Shown: piece by piece, positions 36,370 to 45,195 of the stretch | Numbering within the stretch: position 1 is the first letter of the stretch | How the letters are laid out: the number at the start of each line of letters is the position of its first letter | Source: Flavobacterium bizetiae | Lineage (GTDB): Bacteria > Bacteroidota > Bacteroidia > Flavobacteriales > Flavobacteriaceae | Assembly: GCF_902804475.1 (NCBI RefSeq) | Contig: NZ_CADCSU010000043.1 | Location: 1 to 54,438 of the forward strand | Direction: 5' to 3' | DNA: 54,438 bases | Translations under genes and position numbers: made by a program | Notes under the pieces: generated by a model | What the model was told of the DNA's origin: nothing | What the model saw: the letters and a program-made list of their open reading frames with translations, nothing else | The model's database searches: none

Positions 36370-36409
36370 AAATAAACCATTCTACCTGAATGGTTTATTT
36401 ACTTTTTTA
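36370..36409 (+). terminator. intrinsic terminator
   Basis: A perfect 13-bp stem (AAATAAACCATTC at 36370-36382, GAATGGTTTATTT at 36388-36400) with a 5-nt loop is followed by ACTTTTTTAT. It ends the acidic-protein gene and rules out a start for the next gene at 36359. Confidence 0.9.
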
Positions 36410-36430
36410 TCAATCATAAATCAGGGAATC

Positions 36431-36913
36431 ATGGATATCTATACTTTTTTTCAACTAATAATTGTTACCATCGCAGCCACATCTGCCATGACATTATTCA
36501 GTTATATTGTATCAGAAAGCTTTCGGGAATTGTACAAAGAACCGGTTTTATTAACTTTTATGTTAAGCAAACTGCATCTTGAATTATCCCCTAATACAAA
36601 AGAAACATTAGCCTGGATATTACATTATTTTATAGGCTTTTTGTTCGTTTTATCCTATTACTTTTTATGGGTAAACGAGATTTTACCACTTTCCTTTTTA
36701 ATCGCTTTTTTACTAGGTTTTACCAGCGGAATCATTGGCATTTTGGGTTGGATGATCATGTTTAAAATGAGCGATCATAAGCCCAAAATCGATTTTAAAG
36801 GTTATTATTTTCAGTTGCTTTTGGCCCATATCATTTTCGGTCTTGTTGCAGCAGGGATTTATGCTCTTTCATTAACTGTTTTAATCTTAACAAACGCCCA
36901 TGTCACTGTCTAA
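36431..36913 (+). CDS. small integral membrane protein, unknown function
   Basis: 160 residues with about four hydrophobic helices: near 5-25, 65-85, 88-112 and 130-155. No family is recognised; a Pro/Lys-rich cytoplasmic loop ([12 protein letters not shown]) sits between the last two helices. An upstream in-frame ATG at 36359 is unlikely because a terminator hairpin lies between. The gene overlaps the start of ligD by 14 bp, so the two are co-transcribed; a functional link to end joining is only positional. Confidence 0.72.
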   Translation: MDIYTFFQLIIVTIAATSAMTLFSYIVSESFRELYKEPVLLTFMLSKLHLELSPNTKETLAWILHYFIGFLFVLSYYFLWVNEILPLSFLIAFLLGFTSGIIGILGWMIMFKMSDHKPKIDFKGYYFQLLLAHIIFGLVAAGIYALSLTVLILTNAHVTV

Positions 36914-37088
36914 ATACAATCAAAAAAGAGATTTTAAACAAACTCTGGAACCAAAAGGAAAGGTCGAAAAATCAGCCAGCAAATTGATTTTCGTGGTGCA
37001 AAAACACGCCGCTTCGCATTTGCATTACGATTTTAGACTCGAGATGGATGGAGTGCTCAAAAGCTGGGCGATTCCCAAAGGTCCGTAG
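36900..37088 (+). pseudogene. ligD: ligD 5' fragment: start of the 3'-phosphoesterase domain, cut by an in-frame TAG
   Basis: 62 codons beginning [12 protein letters not shown] and reaching [27 protein letters not shown] sequence, the N-terminal half of the LigD phosphoesterase domain with its HxxxxxHxDxR metal and phosphate ligands. The frame then meets TAG at 37086-37088, exactly where homologues usually have Ser before a Leu/Met-Asp/Asn-Pro run. A single C-to-A change of TCG would give this. No frameshift is present: the same frame continues as the ligase-polymerase CDS. On its own the fragment cannot fold into a full phosphoesterase domain. Confidence 0.85.
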
Positions 37089-39464
37089 ATGAATCCTGAC
37101 GATAAACGTTTGGCGATGATGGTCGAAGATCATCCTTATAGTTATAAAGATTTTGAAGGCACAATTCCGGCCGGAAACTACGGTGCCGGAAATGTTATTG
37201 TTTGGGATAATGGCACTTATACCCCAGATGAGCCTACTCAAAATCCTGAAAAAGCATTACTCGCAGATCTTAAAAAAGGTCATTTGAGTTTTATTTTAAA
37301 AGGAAAAAAACTAAAGGGAGAATTCTCACTCATCAAACTAAAAGGCAAACAGGAAAATGCATGGTTACTCATTAAAAAACAAGATCCGTATGCTACAGAA
37401 AGCGATATATTAAACAAAAATAAATCGGTTATAACAGACAGGACTTTAGAAGAATTAGAGAAAAAATCCAAAAAAATGGATCAGAATAGCTCTGAAAAAA
37501 AAGCTTCGAAAAAAAGTAATTCATCCGCTGAAACTCCTGCCGTTTTCATTAAACCCATGTTAGCGAATACCAAAGAAAAAGCATTTGATGATACCAATTG
37601 GGTATTCGAAAATAAATACGATGGATATAGGACAATTGCTGTAATTAATCCTACTGATGTGCAATTATTTAGCCGAAATGAATTATCTTTTAATACTAAT
37701 TTTAAACCCATTGCAGATGAATTACAAAAAATAGATCATATTGCAGTTTTAGACGGCGAAATTGTGGTAGAAGACGAAAACGGAAAAGCTAATTTTCAGC
37801 TGCTTCAAAACTATCTGAAAACGGGTTTTGGAACGCTAAAATACTATGTTTTTGATCTTCTTAATTTAGATGGAAATCTCATCACTGATTTGTCGTTGCT
37901 TGAAAGAAAAGAGCTTTTGAAAATTCTCTTTAATAAATATGATTTCACCAATGTTTTTTACTCAGAACATACCATAGAAAAAGGTTTGAAGCAATTTGAT
38001 CTTTCGATAAAAAACAAAGGCGAAGGAATTATTGCCAAAAAAGCCGATAGTACTTATATCCCAAATAAAAGAAGCAGCGACTGGCTTAAAATTAAAATTT
38101 CGAATGAAGAAGAAGCCATTATCATCGGAATCACGCAGCCTAAGAATTCCAGAAAATATTTTGGTGCCATTTTACTCGGGCAATATTACGGAAAAAGGCT
38201 TCAGTTTATTGGGAAATGCGGCACCGGTTTTACAGATGCAACATTAAAAGAATTGTATACAAAGCTAAAACCTCATTTTGTGAATGAATCTCCGCTTAGC
38301 GAAAAAGTAGTCCTGAGAGATCAAATTCAATGGGTAAAACCGAAACTGGTTTGTCAGGTTAAATTTTCAGAATGGACGAATGACAAACATTTAAGACATC
38401 CCGTATATCTGGGTTTGAGAATTGATAAAAAAGCCAATGAAGTTTTTGTTCCTTCAAACAATAAATCAAATGTTGAATTAGAGGTTAAACCGGATAAAAT
38501 TTTAAAAGAAGAAAAAATGAAAGAAGAACCAACCCCTGCAACAGAAAACGATTACGACTTAAAAATTGGGAAAACTACTTTGCATTTAACCAATCAAAAC
38601 AAGATTTATTTTCCTGAAGATGGTATTACCAAAGGAGAAATCGTGCAGTATTATAATGAAGTCGCTGATTTGATTCTTCCGTATCTTAAAGATCGGCCGC
38701 AATCGATGAATCGTTTTCCTAACGGAATTAATGCACCGGGATTTTATCAAAAAGATGTCGCTGTAGACAAAGTTCCGGATTGGCTGAAAACCAAAAAAAT
38801 ATTTTCAGAATCGAATGAAGAATATCTTAATTATTTGATTTGTAATGATAAAGCAACTTTGCTCTATATGGCGAATTTAGGCTGTATCGAAATGAATCCT
38901 TGGAATTCTACCATTAAACACATCGAAAATCCGGATTGGCTCGTTATTGATATTGATCCTGACAAAGATGATTTTCAGGAAGTGGTAAAAACTGCTTTAA
39001 CCGTAAAAGAAGTTCTCGACGAACTCGAAACCGATTGTTATTGCAAGACTTCTGGCGCAACCGGATTACACGTTTACATTCCGCTTGGCGCACAATACGA
39101 TTACGATTCGATTAAAATCTTCGGAGAATTACTGGCTACCGACATTCATTCACGTTTACCCAAAACAACTTCTTTAGAACGAAGCATTAAAAAAAGAAAC
39201 CATAAAATCTATATCGATTATTTACAAAACCGACGCGGACAAACTTTGGCTTCGCCTTATTCTGTAAGACCTAAGCACGGAGCAACAGTTTCTACTCCTT
39301 TAGAATGGAGCGAAGTAAATTCGAAACTGCATCCTTCGCAGTTTACCATCAAAAATGTATTGAAACGTTTTGAGAAAAAAGGAGATTTATGGCAACCCGT
39401 TTTAGGAAAAGGTGCCAACATCAAAAAGATACTACACAAACTGGAAAATAGAAATCCTAACTAA
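37089..39464 (+). CDS. ligD: ATP-dependent DNA ligase LigD, downstream part (remainder of phosphoesterase, ligase, polymerase)
   Basis: 791 residues directly after the TAG, starting with an ATG that could allow re-initiation. Residues 1-100 are the rest of the phosphoesterase domain (EDHPYSYKDFEG, GxYGAGNVIVWD). Residues 150-470 are the ATP-dependent ligase, with nucleotidyl acceptor Lys176 in FENKYDGYR and then the OB domain. From about 490 there is a primase-type polymerase (NQNKIYFPEDGITKGEIVQYY, DIDPDKDDF, SGATGLHVYIPL). The order phosphoesterase-ligase-polymerase is a common bacterial arrangement. Together with Ku it forms the non-homologous end-joining machinery. Ligase and polymerase look intact; the phosphoesterase is probably lost unless the stop is read through. 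A sequencing error cannot be excluded. Confidence 0.85.
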   Translation: MNPDDKRLAMMVEDHPYSYKDFEGTIPAGNYGAGNVIVWDNGTYTPDEPTQNPEKALLADLKKGHLSFILKGKKLKGEFSLIKLKGKQENAWLLIKKQDPYATESDILNKNKSVITDRTLEELEKKSKKMDQNSSEKKASKKSNSSAETPAVFIKPMLANTKEKAFDDTNWVFENKYDGYRTIAVINPTDVQLFSRNELSFNTNFKPIADELQKIDHIAVLDGEIVVEDENGKANFQLLQNYLKTGFGTLKYYVFDLLNLDGNLITDLSLLERKELLKILFNKYDFTNVFYSEHTIEKGLKQFDLSIKNKGEGIIAKKADSTYIPNKRSSDWLKIKISNEEEAIIIGITQPKNSRKYFGAILLGQYYGKRLQFIGKCGTGFTDATLKELYTKLKPHFVNESPLSEKVVLRDQIQWVKPKLVCQVKFSEWTNDKHLRHPVYLGLRIDKKANEVFVPSNNKSNVELEVKPDKILKEEKMKEEPTPATENDYDLKIGKTTLHLTNQNKIYFPEDGITKGEIVQYYNEVADLILPYLKDRPQSMNRFPNGINAPGFYQKDVAVDKVPDWLKTKKIFSESNEEYLNYLICNDKATLLYMANLGCIEMNPWNSTIKHIENPDWLVIDIDPDKDDFQEVVKTALTVKEVLDELETDCYCKTSGATGLHVYIPLGAQYDYDSIKIFGELLATDIHSRLPKTTSLERSIKKRNHKIYIDYLQNRRGQTLASPYSVRPKHGATVSTPLEWSEVNSKLHPSQFTIKNVLKRFEKKGDLWQPVLGKGANIKKILHKLENRNPN

Positions 39465-39489
39465 TAAATAAAATCGTTACTAAAAAGTA

Positions 39490-39645
39490 TAATTCCTCCG
39501 GGATATTTCCAGGGTGTACCATTCGTTAATTCTACCAATATTTAACTCCTTCGGAGTAATAAAAAATATCTCGGAGAGATTAAATATTGGTAGAAATCAA
39601 TTTATTTATGCCGTTTTTGTGTCCCGTAGGGACTACATTTATTAA
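39490..39645. repeat. REP-like palindromic repeats between ligD and ku
   Basis: The gap between the convergent ligD and ku genes holds several short palindromes, including ACTCCTTCGGAGT (near 39545) and GTCCCGTAGGGAC (near 39622), and the inverted pair CTACCAATATTTAA/TTAAATATTGGTAG. They resemble the clusters at 4440-4632 and 8330-8936. I see no T-rich hairpin for clean termination. Confidence 0.55.
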
Positions 39646-39662
39646 CTAGCAACCTGAAGTAA

Positions 39663-40433
39663 CTAAGAGGATTTCTTTTTTTCCAGACTTGCTTTTAGCA
39701 TTGCCATTAAATCATCGCTTTGTTTGTGAACGACTTTTAATTTTGGAGCGGCTTGTTTTTTACCTTTTGCTTTGTTCTTTATAATTTGCAAAAGCTTCGC
39801 GGTATATTCATCTTTGTAAGCGCTGATATCGAATTTTTCTGTAAGCTGATCGATCAGTTTTTCGGCCATATCCATTTCTTTTGTAGCTTTTTTAGACGCT
39901 GCAGGTAATTTTAATTCTGATGTATCTCGTATTTCCTGCTCAAAACGAATTCGGTTTAAAAGAATTACATTTTTGTACGGTTTCAAAATCGCCAGGCTTT
40001 CTTTATTGCGCAAAACAAAACTCGTTACCCCTACTTTTCCTGACGCTTCAAGCGCATCTCTAAGCAAAGCATACGCATTCATAGCGCCTTTATCAGGCTC
40101 AAGATAATACGGTTGTTCATAGTAAATACTATTAATTTCTGTTTCTAAAGCAAAACTCTGAATGTTAATCGTTTTGGTTTTCTCAGCATCTGCTGCCTCA
40201 AAATCCGCATCTTCAAGAATAACATATTTATCATCTATTTTATATCCTTTTACAATATTGGCGTACGCCACTTCTTTTCCGGTATTTTCATTTACCCTTT
40301 TGAATTTGATGTTGGCGTGATCTTTTTCATCCAGCATATCCATGTCAATACTGCTTTCCTGCACCGCAGAAAATATTTTAATGGGAATATTAATTAACCC
40401 AAAACTTATCGATCCTGTCCAAATTGCTCTCAT
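39663..40433 (-). CDS. ku: Ku protein (non-homologous end joining)
   Basis: 256 residues, the bacterial homodimeric Ku that threads onto broken DNA ends and recruits LigD. The N-terminus [21 protein letters not shown] is the family hallmark, followed by the beta-barrel/bridge region ([19 protein letters not shown]) and the segment [19 protein letters not shown] Lys-rich C-terminal tail ([19 protein letters not shown] ... KKKSS) is typical for DNA and LigD contact. It converges on ligD and is 9 bp downstream of the SpoIIAA-like gene on its strand. Assignment is secure. Confidence 0.96.
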   Translation of the reverse strand: MRAIWTGSISFGLINIPIKIFSAVQESSIDMDMLDEKDHANIKFKRVNENTGKEVAYANIVKGYKIDDKYVILEDADFEAADAEKTKTINIQSFALETEINSIYYEQPYYLEPDKGAMNAYALLRDALEASGKVGVTSFVLRNKESLAILKPYKNVILLNRIRFEQEIRDTSELKLPAASKKATKEMDMAEKLIDQLTEKFDISAYKDEYTAKLLQIIKNKAKGKKQAAPKLKVVHKQSDDLMAMLKASLEKKKSS

Positions 40434-40442
40434 AACTTTAGT

Positions 40443-40811
40443 TTATAAAATTGAATTTCCTTCGACCCATTTCAGGGCTTTATTGAAAGCTAACTTTTTA
40501 AAACCACGTAATTCTCCCGTGCTGTTAAATGTAAATTTGTCATTAAAATTCATCTCTTCAGAGTCTGAAACAATCGCAACCCTGTTCCAGTTTTCAAATT
40601 GTTGCAATCCCAAAACAGCATCCTGAAACCATACATTTTCAGTAAAACTCTGAACATCCGTATCCAACGCAAATAAAAAATTTATTTCATTTGATTGTTT
40701 GGATAAACCTTCTAACTCAGGCAATACAACACTCTTAAAATCAGCAGTTGTTACCTGACCAAGAGCTCTAAAAGCAATTAAATTTTTGGCTGTTTCTATT
40801 TTATGTATCAT
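40443..40811 (-). CDS. SpoIIAA/STAS-like protein
   Basis: 122 residues with the alpha/beta pattern of the SpoIIAA-like family: IETAKNLIAFRALGQVTTADF at the start, INFLFALDTDVQSFTENVWF in the middle and a KWVEG end. These small cytoplasmic proteins are thought to bind lipid-like ligands or protein partners; enzymatic activity is not expected. It sits 9 bp before ku on the same strand, so it is probably co-transcribed with the end-joining gene, but a functional link is not established. Confidence 0.75.
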   Translation of the reverse strand: MIHKIETAKNLIAFRALGQVTTADFKSVVLPELEGLSKQSNEINFLFALDTDVQSFTENVWFQDAVLGLQQFENWNRVAIVSDSEEMNFNDKFTFNSTGELRGFKKLAFNKALKWVEGNSIL

Positions 40812-40959
40812 AATGATTATAGTTTGATTTGTTGTTCTAATATTTTCTTTTACAGAGGGTTAAAATTAATTCACAACACATCAGAAAATCTTACACGATT
40901 ATGGGCAGAGATTACAAAACTTCAACAATGTATTTATCAGTTAAAAACAATCAAAAATT

Positions 40960-41038
40960 TTTCACGCAGATTAAGCAGATTTTATTCAAAATAATAATCG
41001 GCGCTAATCTGCATAAATCCTTTCAAATCTGCGTGAAA
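40960..41038. repeat. dispersed element with 13-bp terminal inverted repeats
   Basis: 79 bp bounded by TTTCACGCAGATT (40960-40972) and its perfect reverse complement AATCTGCGTGAAA (41026-41038). Longer relatives are at 54165-54264 and 54322-54419. No coding capacity. The surrounding 324-bp gap (40812-41135) otherwise holds AT-rich DNA and a terminator; a 63-codon frame crossing it is not convincing. Confidence 0.7.
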
Positions 41039-41080
41039 CCTTAATTATAACAAAATAGGTTTCGTCAAATAACACTTCAT

Positions 41081-41114
41081 AAAAAAACTCCAAAATCAAA
41101 TGACTTTGGAGTTT
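41081..41114 (-). terminator. intrinsic terminator of the alpha/beta hydrolase gene
   Basis: On the minus strand a 10-bp stem (AAACTCCAAA at 41105-41114 read in reverse, TTTGGAGTTT from 41094-41085) runs into seven T residues (41087-41081). Confidence 0.8.
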
Positions 41115-41135
41115 ATAATTAACCTTTAAAATAAT

Positions 41136-41897
41136 TTATTTCTTTGCTGTTGCAGCTTCTTCAATAATACGTAAAACTTCTGTTGGGTGCGAAAGCATTA
41201 CCACATGGCTTGCTTCAATTTCTGTTGTTTTCGCATTCGCTCTTTTTGCCATAAATCGTTCTAATTCCGGGCTTATCGATTTATCGCTTTTAGCTAAAAT
41301 ATACCAGCTTGGTTTTGTTTTCCAGGCAGGTTCTCCGCTTTTATCTGCAAAAACACCTTGTTTTGCAGGAGTTTGTGTTGCATAAATCAGGTTTTGGTCT
41401 TTCTCTTTAAGATCCTGAGCAAAAACTTCTTTAACTCCCGCTTTCGACAAATAAACAAAACCATCCAAAGGCTCTAAATAATTGCTAAGCGTAATCGCAG
41501 GGCCTTGCACAGATAAAGCAGGAATTGTTTCTCCTAAATCAGGAACCAATGCCGCAACAAAAACCAAACCTTTTACTTTAGGGTCGTTTCCGGCTTGTGT
41601 AATCACAAAACCTCCCCACGAATGTCCCACTAAAATAACATTTCCTTTCGCCTGCGCAATCGCTCTTTTGGTAGCAGCAACATCATCTGCCAATGATGTA
41701 ATTGGATTTTGAACCGAAATTACGGGATATCCTTTTGCCTGCAAAGCCACAATTTGATTGGTAAACGAAGATCCGTCTGCCCAGATTCCGTGAACAAAAA
41801 TGATTGTTGGTTTATTTGATGTTGTTTCCTGTGAATACATTTTTATACTACTAAGAGATACAAAAACAGCAAAAGCTAAAATTTTAATTGTTTTCAT
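41136..41897 (-). CDS. secreted alpha/beta hydrolase
   Basis: 253 residues with a signal peptide (about 1-22, ending KMYSQ) directing it to the periplasm or beyond. The hydrolase fold is clear: oxyanion region FVHGIWADG (35-42), nucleophile Ser93 in VGHSWGGFV, and a late His in ASHVVMLSHP. It belongs to the small esterase/hydroxynitrile-lyase-like branch with a short lid. It is the last gene of a leftward trio behind the P460/haem protein and a lipoprotein, 28 bp after the lipoprotein gene start. The substrate is unknown. Confidence 0.85.
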   Translation of the reverse strand: MKTIKILAFAVFVSLSSIKMYSQETTSNKPTIIFVHGIWADGSSFTNQIVALQAKGYPVISVQNPITSLADDVAATKRAIAQAKGNVILVGHSWGGFVITQAGNDPKVKGLVFVAALVPDLGETIPALSVQGPAITLSNYLEPLDGFVYLSKAGVKEVFAQDLKEKDQNLIYATQTPAKQGVFADKSGEPAWKTKPSWYILAKSDKSISPELERFMAKRANAKTTEIEASHVVMLSHPTEVLRIIEEAATAKK

Positions 41898-41925
41898 TTG
41901 TTTAATTATTTAGTGTTTATTTAAT

Positions 41926-42405
41926 TTATAATTCAGGCACAATTGCCCTTTTTTGATTCAGTAAAAGCCCAATTCGATGCGAATTACCAAGTGTATCTTT
42001 TTGAAGTATCATCGTATTCTCTTCAAATTTTTGATATTTAAAATCCTCTTTTTCTCCCACAGATTCCAAAATTTCAATAGATAATAACTTACCAGGGATA
42101 ATGGCTCCAATCCAGTTAGGATCGGGTTTTTGATGCCATGTAATGCAAATCAGTTTTTCGCCCTTCTGCAAATGAGAACTATTTGTTTCAATCCTCTCAA
42201 TGGCTATTTGATTGCCGTACAATAATGCTGTAGTGTGTTTTTTATTGTTGATAGAAGAATTGATGACCTCCAAACCGGAAACTTTATCCAGCATATTGTC
42301 CGGTAACGAAGCTTCTTTATTCAAAGCATTTTCATTGGTTTTATCTGAGCATCCCAAAAGGAAAAAGAAAGAAATAATGGCGGTAAAATAAAGTATCGTT
42401 TTCAT
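41926..42405 (-). CDS. lipoprotein of unknown function
   Basis: 159 residues with a lipoprotein signal (IISFFFLLGCSDK, lipidated Cys near residue 19). The mature part has alternating strands (TALLYGNQIAIERIE, LICITWHQKPDPNWIGAIIPG, MILQKDTLGN) suggesting a small beta-rich domain; it loosely resembles the P460-type domain of the gene before it. I start it at the ATG at 42405, 2 bp after that gene's stop; a longer frame would run into it. Probably a periplasmic partner of the haem protein. Confidence 0.7.
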   Translation of the reverse strand: MKTILYFTAIISFFFLLGCSDKTNENALNKEASLPDNMLDKVSGLEVINSSINNKKHTTALLYGNQIAIERIETNSSHLQKGEKLICITWHQKPDPNWIGAIIPGKLLSIEILESVGEKEDFKYQKFEENTMILQKDTLGNSHRIGLLLNQKRAIVPEL

Positions 42406-42407
42406 GT

Positions 42408-43364
42408 TTATTGACGTATTGGAAGTGTGAATACATAATCGTTTTTCTCCATAGGTTTGTGGCAATTCATACATTCGATTACAAAATCTGCCCTTTTACC
42501 GTACGGAATCAGTTCGGTGGTTTTAAAGCGCGAAAATCCCCAACCGTTTGTTTTCTTGTATTTCTTATGATCTTTACTCATAAATTCTACTTGTTTAAAA
42601 GCGCCCTGAGAAATATTCCCGTCCTCATCTTCAATTTCTTCATAAGCCGCTTTCGCTAAAATTGCTCCGTCGGGCCAGGGATTAATTTTCTTTTCTTTAA
42701 TTGCTTTTATCGCAATATCATTTCCGTAAATAATTCGCATGGTTCCGTTATCCAGACGTTGCGTTGTACTTACAACAGCCCAGTTTTTATAATCAGCTAC
42801 ATAAGCAATTCCGTTTGGCGTTTGAGGTATTTTTGCTGAGTTTTCAACCTTTTTTAATGCTGCAGACTGATCATTCAGAGCCTCTATTTTAGCCGTATCC
42901 TGAGGTTTATTATTCACTCGTAAACTCCATATATAATTTTGAAGTACTTTGATATCATTTTGAGAAAGTTTAGCCTGCGGATGTGCCAATGTATAACTCT
43001 GCAAAGGCATTGCTCCCTGAGAAACCTGATTCACAGATTCCCAAAGTTTTGCTTTTTGGTCTGCAGGTGATAGTTTATCCCATTCAGAAAAGTTGAGTCC
43101 GTTTCTGCCGTCTTTAATATGTTGCGCCACCAGCCAAGACGCCGGAACTATTTTATCATACCAGGTTAAATTAGTCTGGTTTGAATGGCAATCATAACAA
43201 GAATTTCTTAAGATAGTTTGTACTTCGTGAGGTACTTTTACCTCTCCCGTTACTGGCGGATTTGTAATTTCAGGTCGTAAAGATTGTACGGTTGCAAAAA
43301 TTCCAAATAAGAGGAATAACGGAATCATGATGATCTTTCTTTTATATATTTTTTGCTTTTTCAT
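42408..43364 (-). CDS. membrane-anchored haem-binding protein with cytochrome P460 domain
   Basis: 318 residues. An uncleaved N-terminal helix (about 10-28) is followed by a haem-binding domain with CYDCH (Cys56, Cys59, His60), HIKDGRNGLNFSEWD and MPLQSY, and then a cytochrome P460 domain with a C-terminal CMNCHKP motif. Two CxxCH sites imply covalent c-type haems facing the periplasm. P460 domains in other bacteria oxidise hydroxylamine or detoxify nitrogen oxides, but here the substrate is unknown. First gene of the leftward trio, divergent from the LytTR regulator at 43688, which may control it. Confidence 0.85.
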   Translation of the reverse strand: MKKQKIYKRKIIMIPLFLLFGIFATVQSLRPEITNPPVTGEVKVPHEVQTILRNSCYDCHSNQTNLTWYDKIVPASWLVAQHIKDGRNGLNFSEWDKLSPADQKAKLWESVNQVSQGAMPLQSYTLAHPQAKLSQNDIKVLQNYIWSLRVNNKPQDTAKIEALNDQSAALKKVENSAKIPQTPNGIAYVADYKNWAVVSTTQRLDNGTMRIIYGNDIAIKAIKEKKINPWPDGAILAKAAYEEIEDEDGNISQGAFKQVEFMSKDHKKYKKTNGWGFSRFKTTELIPYGKRADFVIECMNCHKPMEKNDYVFTLPIRQ

Positions 43365-43511
43365 ATCGTTGGTTTTTCTGTTTAATGGCTGAATTTTAAT
43401 CTTTATTTTAATCTGTTCATCAAAATGAAGCTGAACAAAAATGCTCTCGTTTTACAATTTGATAGTGCAAATAAAGCGCTGAAACCCCAATGGAATCAAC
43501 AAAAAATGCGC

Positions 43512-43540
43512 AAAAGGGAAAAAATGAACTTAAAAGGGAA
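43512..43540 (+). promoter_or_regulatory. paired direct repeats, candidate LytTR operator
   Basis: AAAAGGGAA occurs at 43512-43520 and 43532-43540, 20 bp apart, in the 323-bp divergent gap between the haem/P460 gene and the LytTR gene. LytTR proteins bind paired 9-bp direct repeats with about two turns of spacing. Nothing else stands out in this gap apart from a TATTTTTG element (43610-43617). Confidence 0.35.
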
Positions 43541-43687
43541 TAAACAGAATCGAACGGAATTTGACTTTCTCTATTGGATAGCTTCATTATAGGAATTACT
43601 ATCGAATGCTATTTTTGAGTATTGAAAATAATTATACCCAACCCATTATTATTAATTAAATTTGAATCCTGAATACAAAAATTTCCC

Positions 43688-44806
43688 ATGAAAAAAGACA
43701 AGCTTTATCTTTTTACTTTTTTATCATTATTGGTAGTCGTATACATTTGCGGATACTTTAGTATGAACTATTTGGTCAATCTGAGTACAGAACAATTTCT
43801 AAAAATCCAGATCGAATCCAGTAAAAGAGAAGCCAAAGAAATGGCCAACCTTATTTCTTTGCAAGCACAACAAAATGCTGATAAAAAAGTCATCATCAAT
43901 AATGTTCAGCAAAGCATTGAAAAAACCGATACTCAAACCGGATTCATTTGCATGTTTGATCAGACAGGAAAAGAAATATGCCATCCAAATCCGGAAAAAA
44001 TTGGACGAATGACCGGACCAGACGAATCATTTATTTCGACAACGCATAACGAAGTAAACCCAGAAGATTTTTATTCGTACTTAAAAAATAAAACCGAAGG
44101 CGGCGGAATTCGAAATTATAATGATCCAAAAATAGATTCTGAAATTATCTACCTCTATCCCGTTAAAGACACCGATTGGATTATTGCTTCGCATGCCAAT
44201 CTTCAAAGCATTAATAAACAAGTACAGGATCTAAAATTCTACTTTATTCTCGTTTACATTAGTACAGGCGCTTTGATTGTTTTGCTTTCATTTTTTATGA
44301 TCCGCCTTTTTGGAAGCCGTTATGAAAGAAAACTGGAACAGAAAAATGAAAACCTTTTTAATGAAGTTTTAAGCCTTTCGAAACTCAATTATGATTTAAC
44401 GAATTATAAATCTAAACTGGAATCGAATGAACAATTAAAGGTTCAGGATGTTGCGATTGCCGGTACGAATAAAAAGAGAATTCTAACGAATCTGAAAAAC
44501 GAAATCGTCTCGCTCGAAATAGAACAAATCGCTTATATCTACATGGAAAATACGATTACTTATGTGAAAGATATAAACGGAAAAGTCTCGACAAGTAATA
44601 GCAGCCTAGAAGAAATTTATAGCGAATTAGACAACTCCACTTTTTTCAGAGCCAACAGACAATTTATTCTGGCAATAAAATCGATAGATAAAATACTCAA
44701 ATACGGCAATAATCAGTTGAAAATTGAAGTTGTGCCGAAATCTCAAATCGATGTCATTATTAGTAAAAACAAAGCTGCTGAGTTTAAAGCATGGTTGAAT
44801 AAATAG
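43688..44806 (+). CDS. membrane-bound LytTR-family regulator with Cache-type sensor domain
   Basis: 372 residues. Two transmembrane helices (about 7-29 and 183-205) enclose a periplasmic Cache-like sensor (GFICMFDQTGKEICHPNP, YLYPVKDTDWIIASH). A short coiled linker follows, then a LytTR DNA-binding domain from about 265 (EIVSLEIEQIAYIYMENTITYV ... FFRANRQFILAIKSI). This is a one-component system, sensing outside and binding DNA at the membrane. The divergent P460/haem operon is the most likely target. Confidence 0.85.
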   Translation: MKKDKLYLFTFLSLLVVVYICGYFSMNYLVNLSTEQFLKIQIESSKREAKEMANLISLQAQQNADKKVIINNVQQSIEKTDTQTGFICMFDQTGKEICHPNPEKIGRMTGPDESFISTTHNEVNPEDFYSYLKNKTEGGGIRNYNDPKIDSEIIYLYPVKDTDWIIASHANLQSINKQVQDLKFYFILVYISTGALIVLLSFFMIRLFGSRYERKLEQKNENLFNEVLSLSKLNYDLTNYKSKLESNEQLKVQDVAIAGTNKKRILTNLKNEIVSLEIEQIAYIYMENTITYVKDINGKVSTSNSSLEEIYSELDNSTFFRANRQFILAIKSIDKILKYGNNQLKIEVVPKSQIDVIISKNKAAEFKAWLNK

Positions 44807-44879
44807 CAAAAGGAAATGTTTCAATCCCTAAAGAAACGACATATTTATAGAAATTAAACCGTACAATAAAAAACATTGA

Positions 44880-45105
44880 ATATCTAAAATTTATATGTCG
44901 CTCCGCTGGAGCTTAATTCTGAATCAATATCAAATAGCTATAAATATATCGCTCCTATGGAGCTTTGCTGATAAATATATTTAGAAATCAAAAAAACAGT
45001 TGATTTTAAGTCCCGGAGGGATGACATATTTATAGAAAACCAGAGGGACGACATATTTATAGAAAATTAAGCCACAAAAGCAAAGAGCCTCAGCGGGGCG
45101 AAATA
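44880..45105. repeat. REP-like palindromic repeat cluster
   Basis: Several hairpins beside ATATTTATAG-like tags: GCTCCGCTGGAGC near 44900, GCTCCTATGGAGC near 44951, TCCCGGAGGGA near 45011 and a damaged copy near 45042. Same family as at 4440-4632 and 8330-8936. The rest of the 389-bp gap (44807-45195) is AT-rich and ends in a terminator. Confidence 0.6.
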
Positions 45106-45120
45106 TAAAATTCAAACAAT

Positions 45121-45164
45121 AAAAAAGAGGAATATTCCAAAAATGAAATATTCCCCTTTTTCTA
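45121..45164 (-). terminator. intrinsic terminator of the siderophore receptor gene
   Basis: A 15-bp stem with one A-C mismatch (AAAAAGAGGAATATT near 45122-45136, AATATTCCCCTTTTT near 45147-45161). Read on the minus strand it ends in a T-run. Confidence 0.7.
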
Positions 45165-45195
45165 TATTTAAAATTATTGATCTGAAATAAATAAC

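Noticed and set aside
36359..36430. Longer N-terminus of the small membrane protein from an ATG at 36359
   Set aside because: A perfect terminator hairpin with a T-run occupies 36370-36409 and the extra residues would be its translation.
40803..40994. 63-codon rightward frame in the gap after the SpoIIAA-like gene
   Set aside because: It runs into the TTTCACGC dispersed element and shows no coding features.
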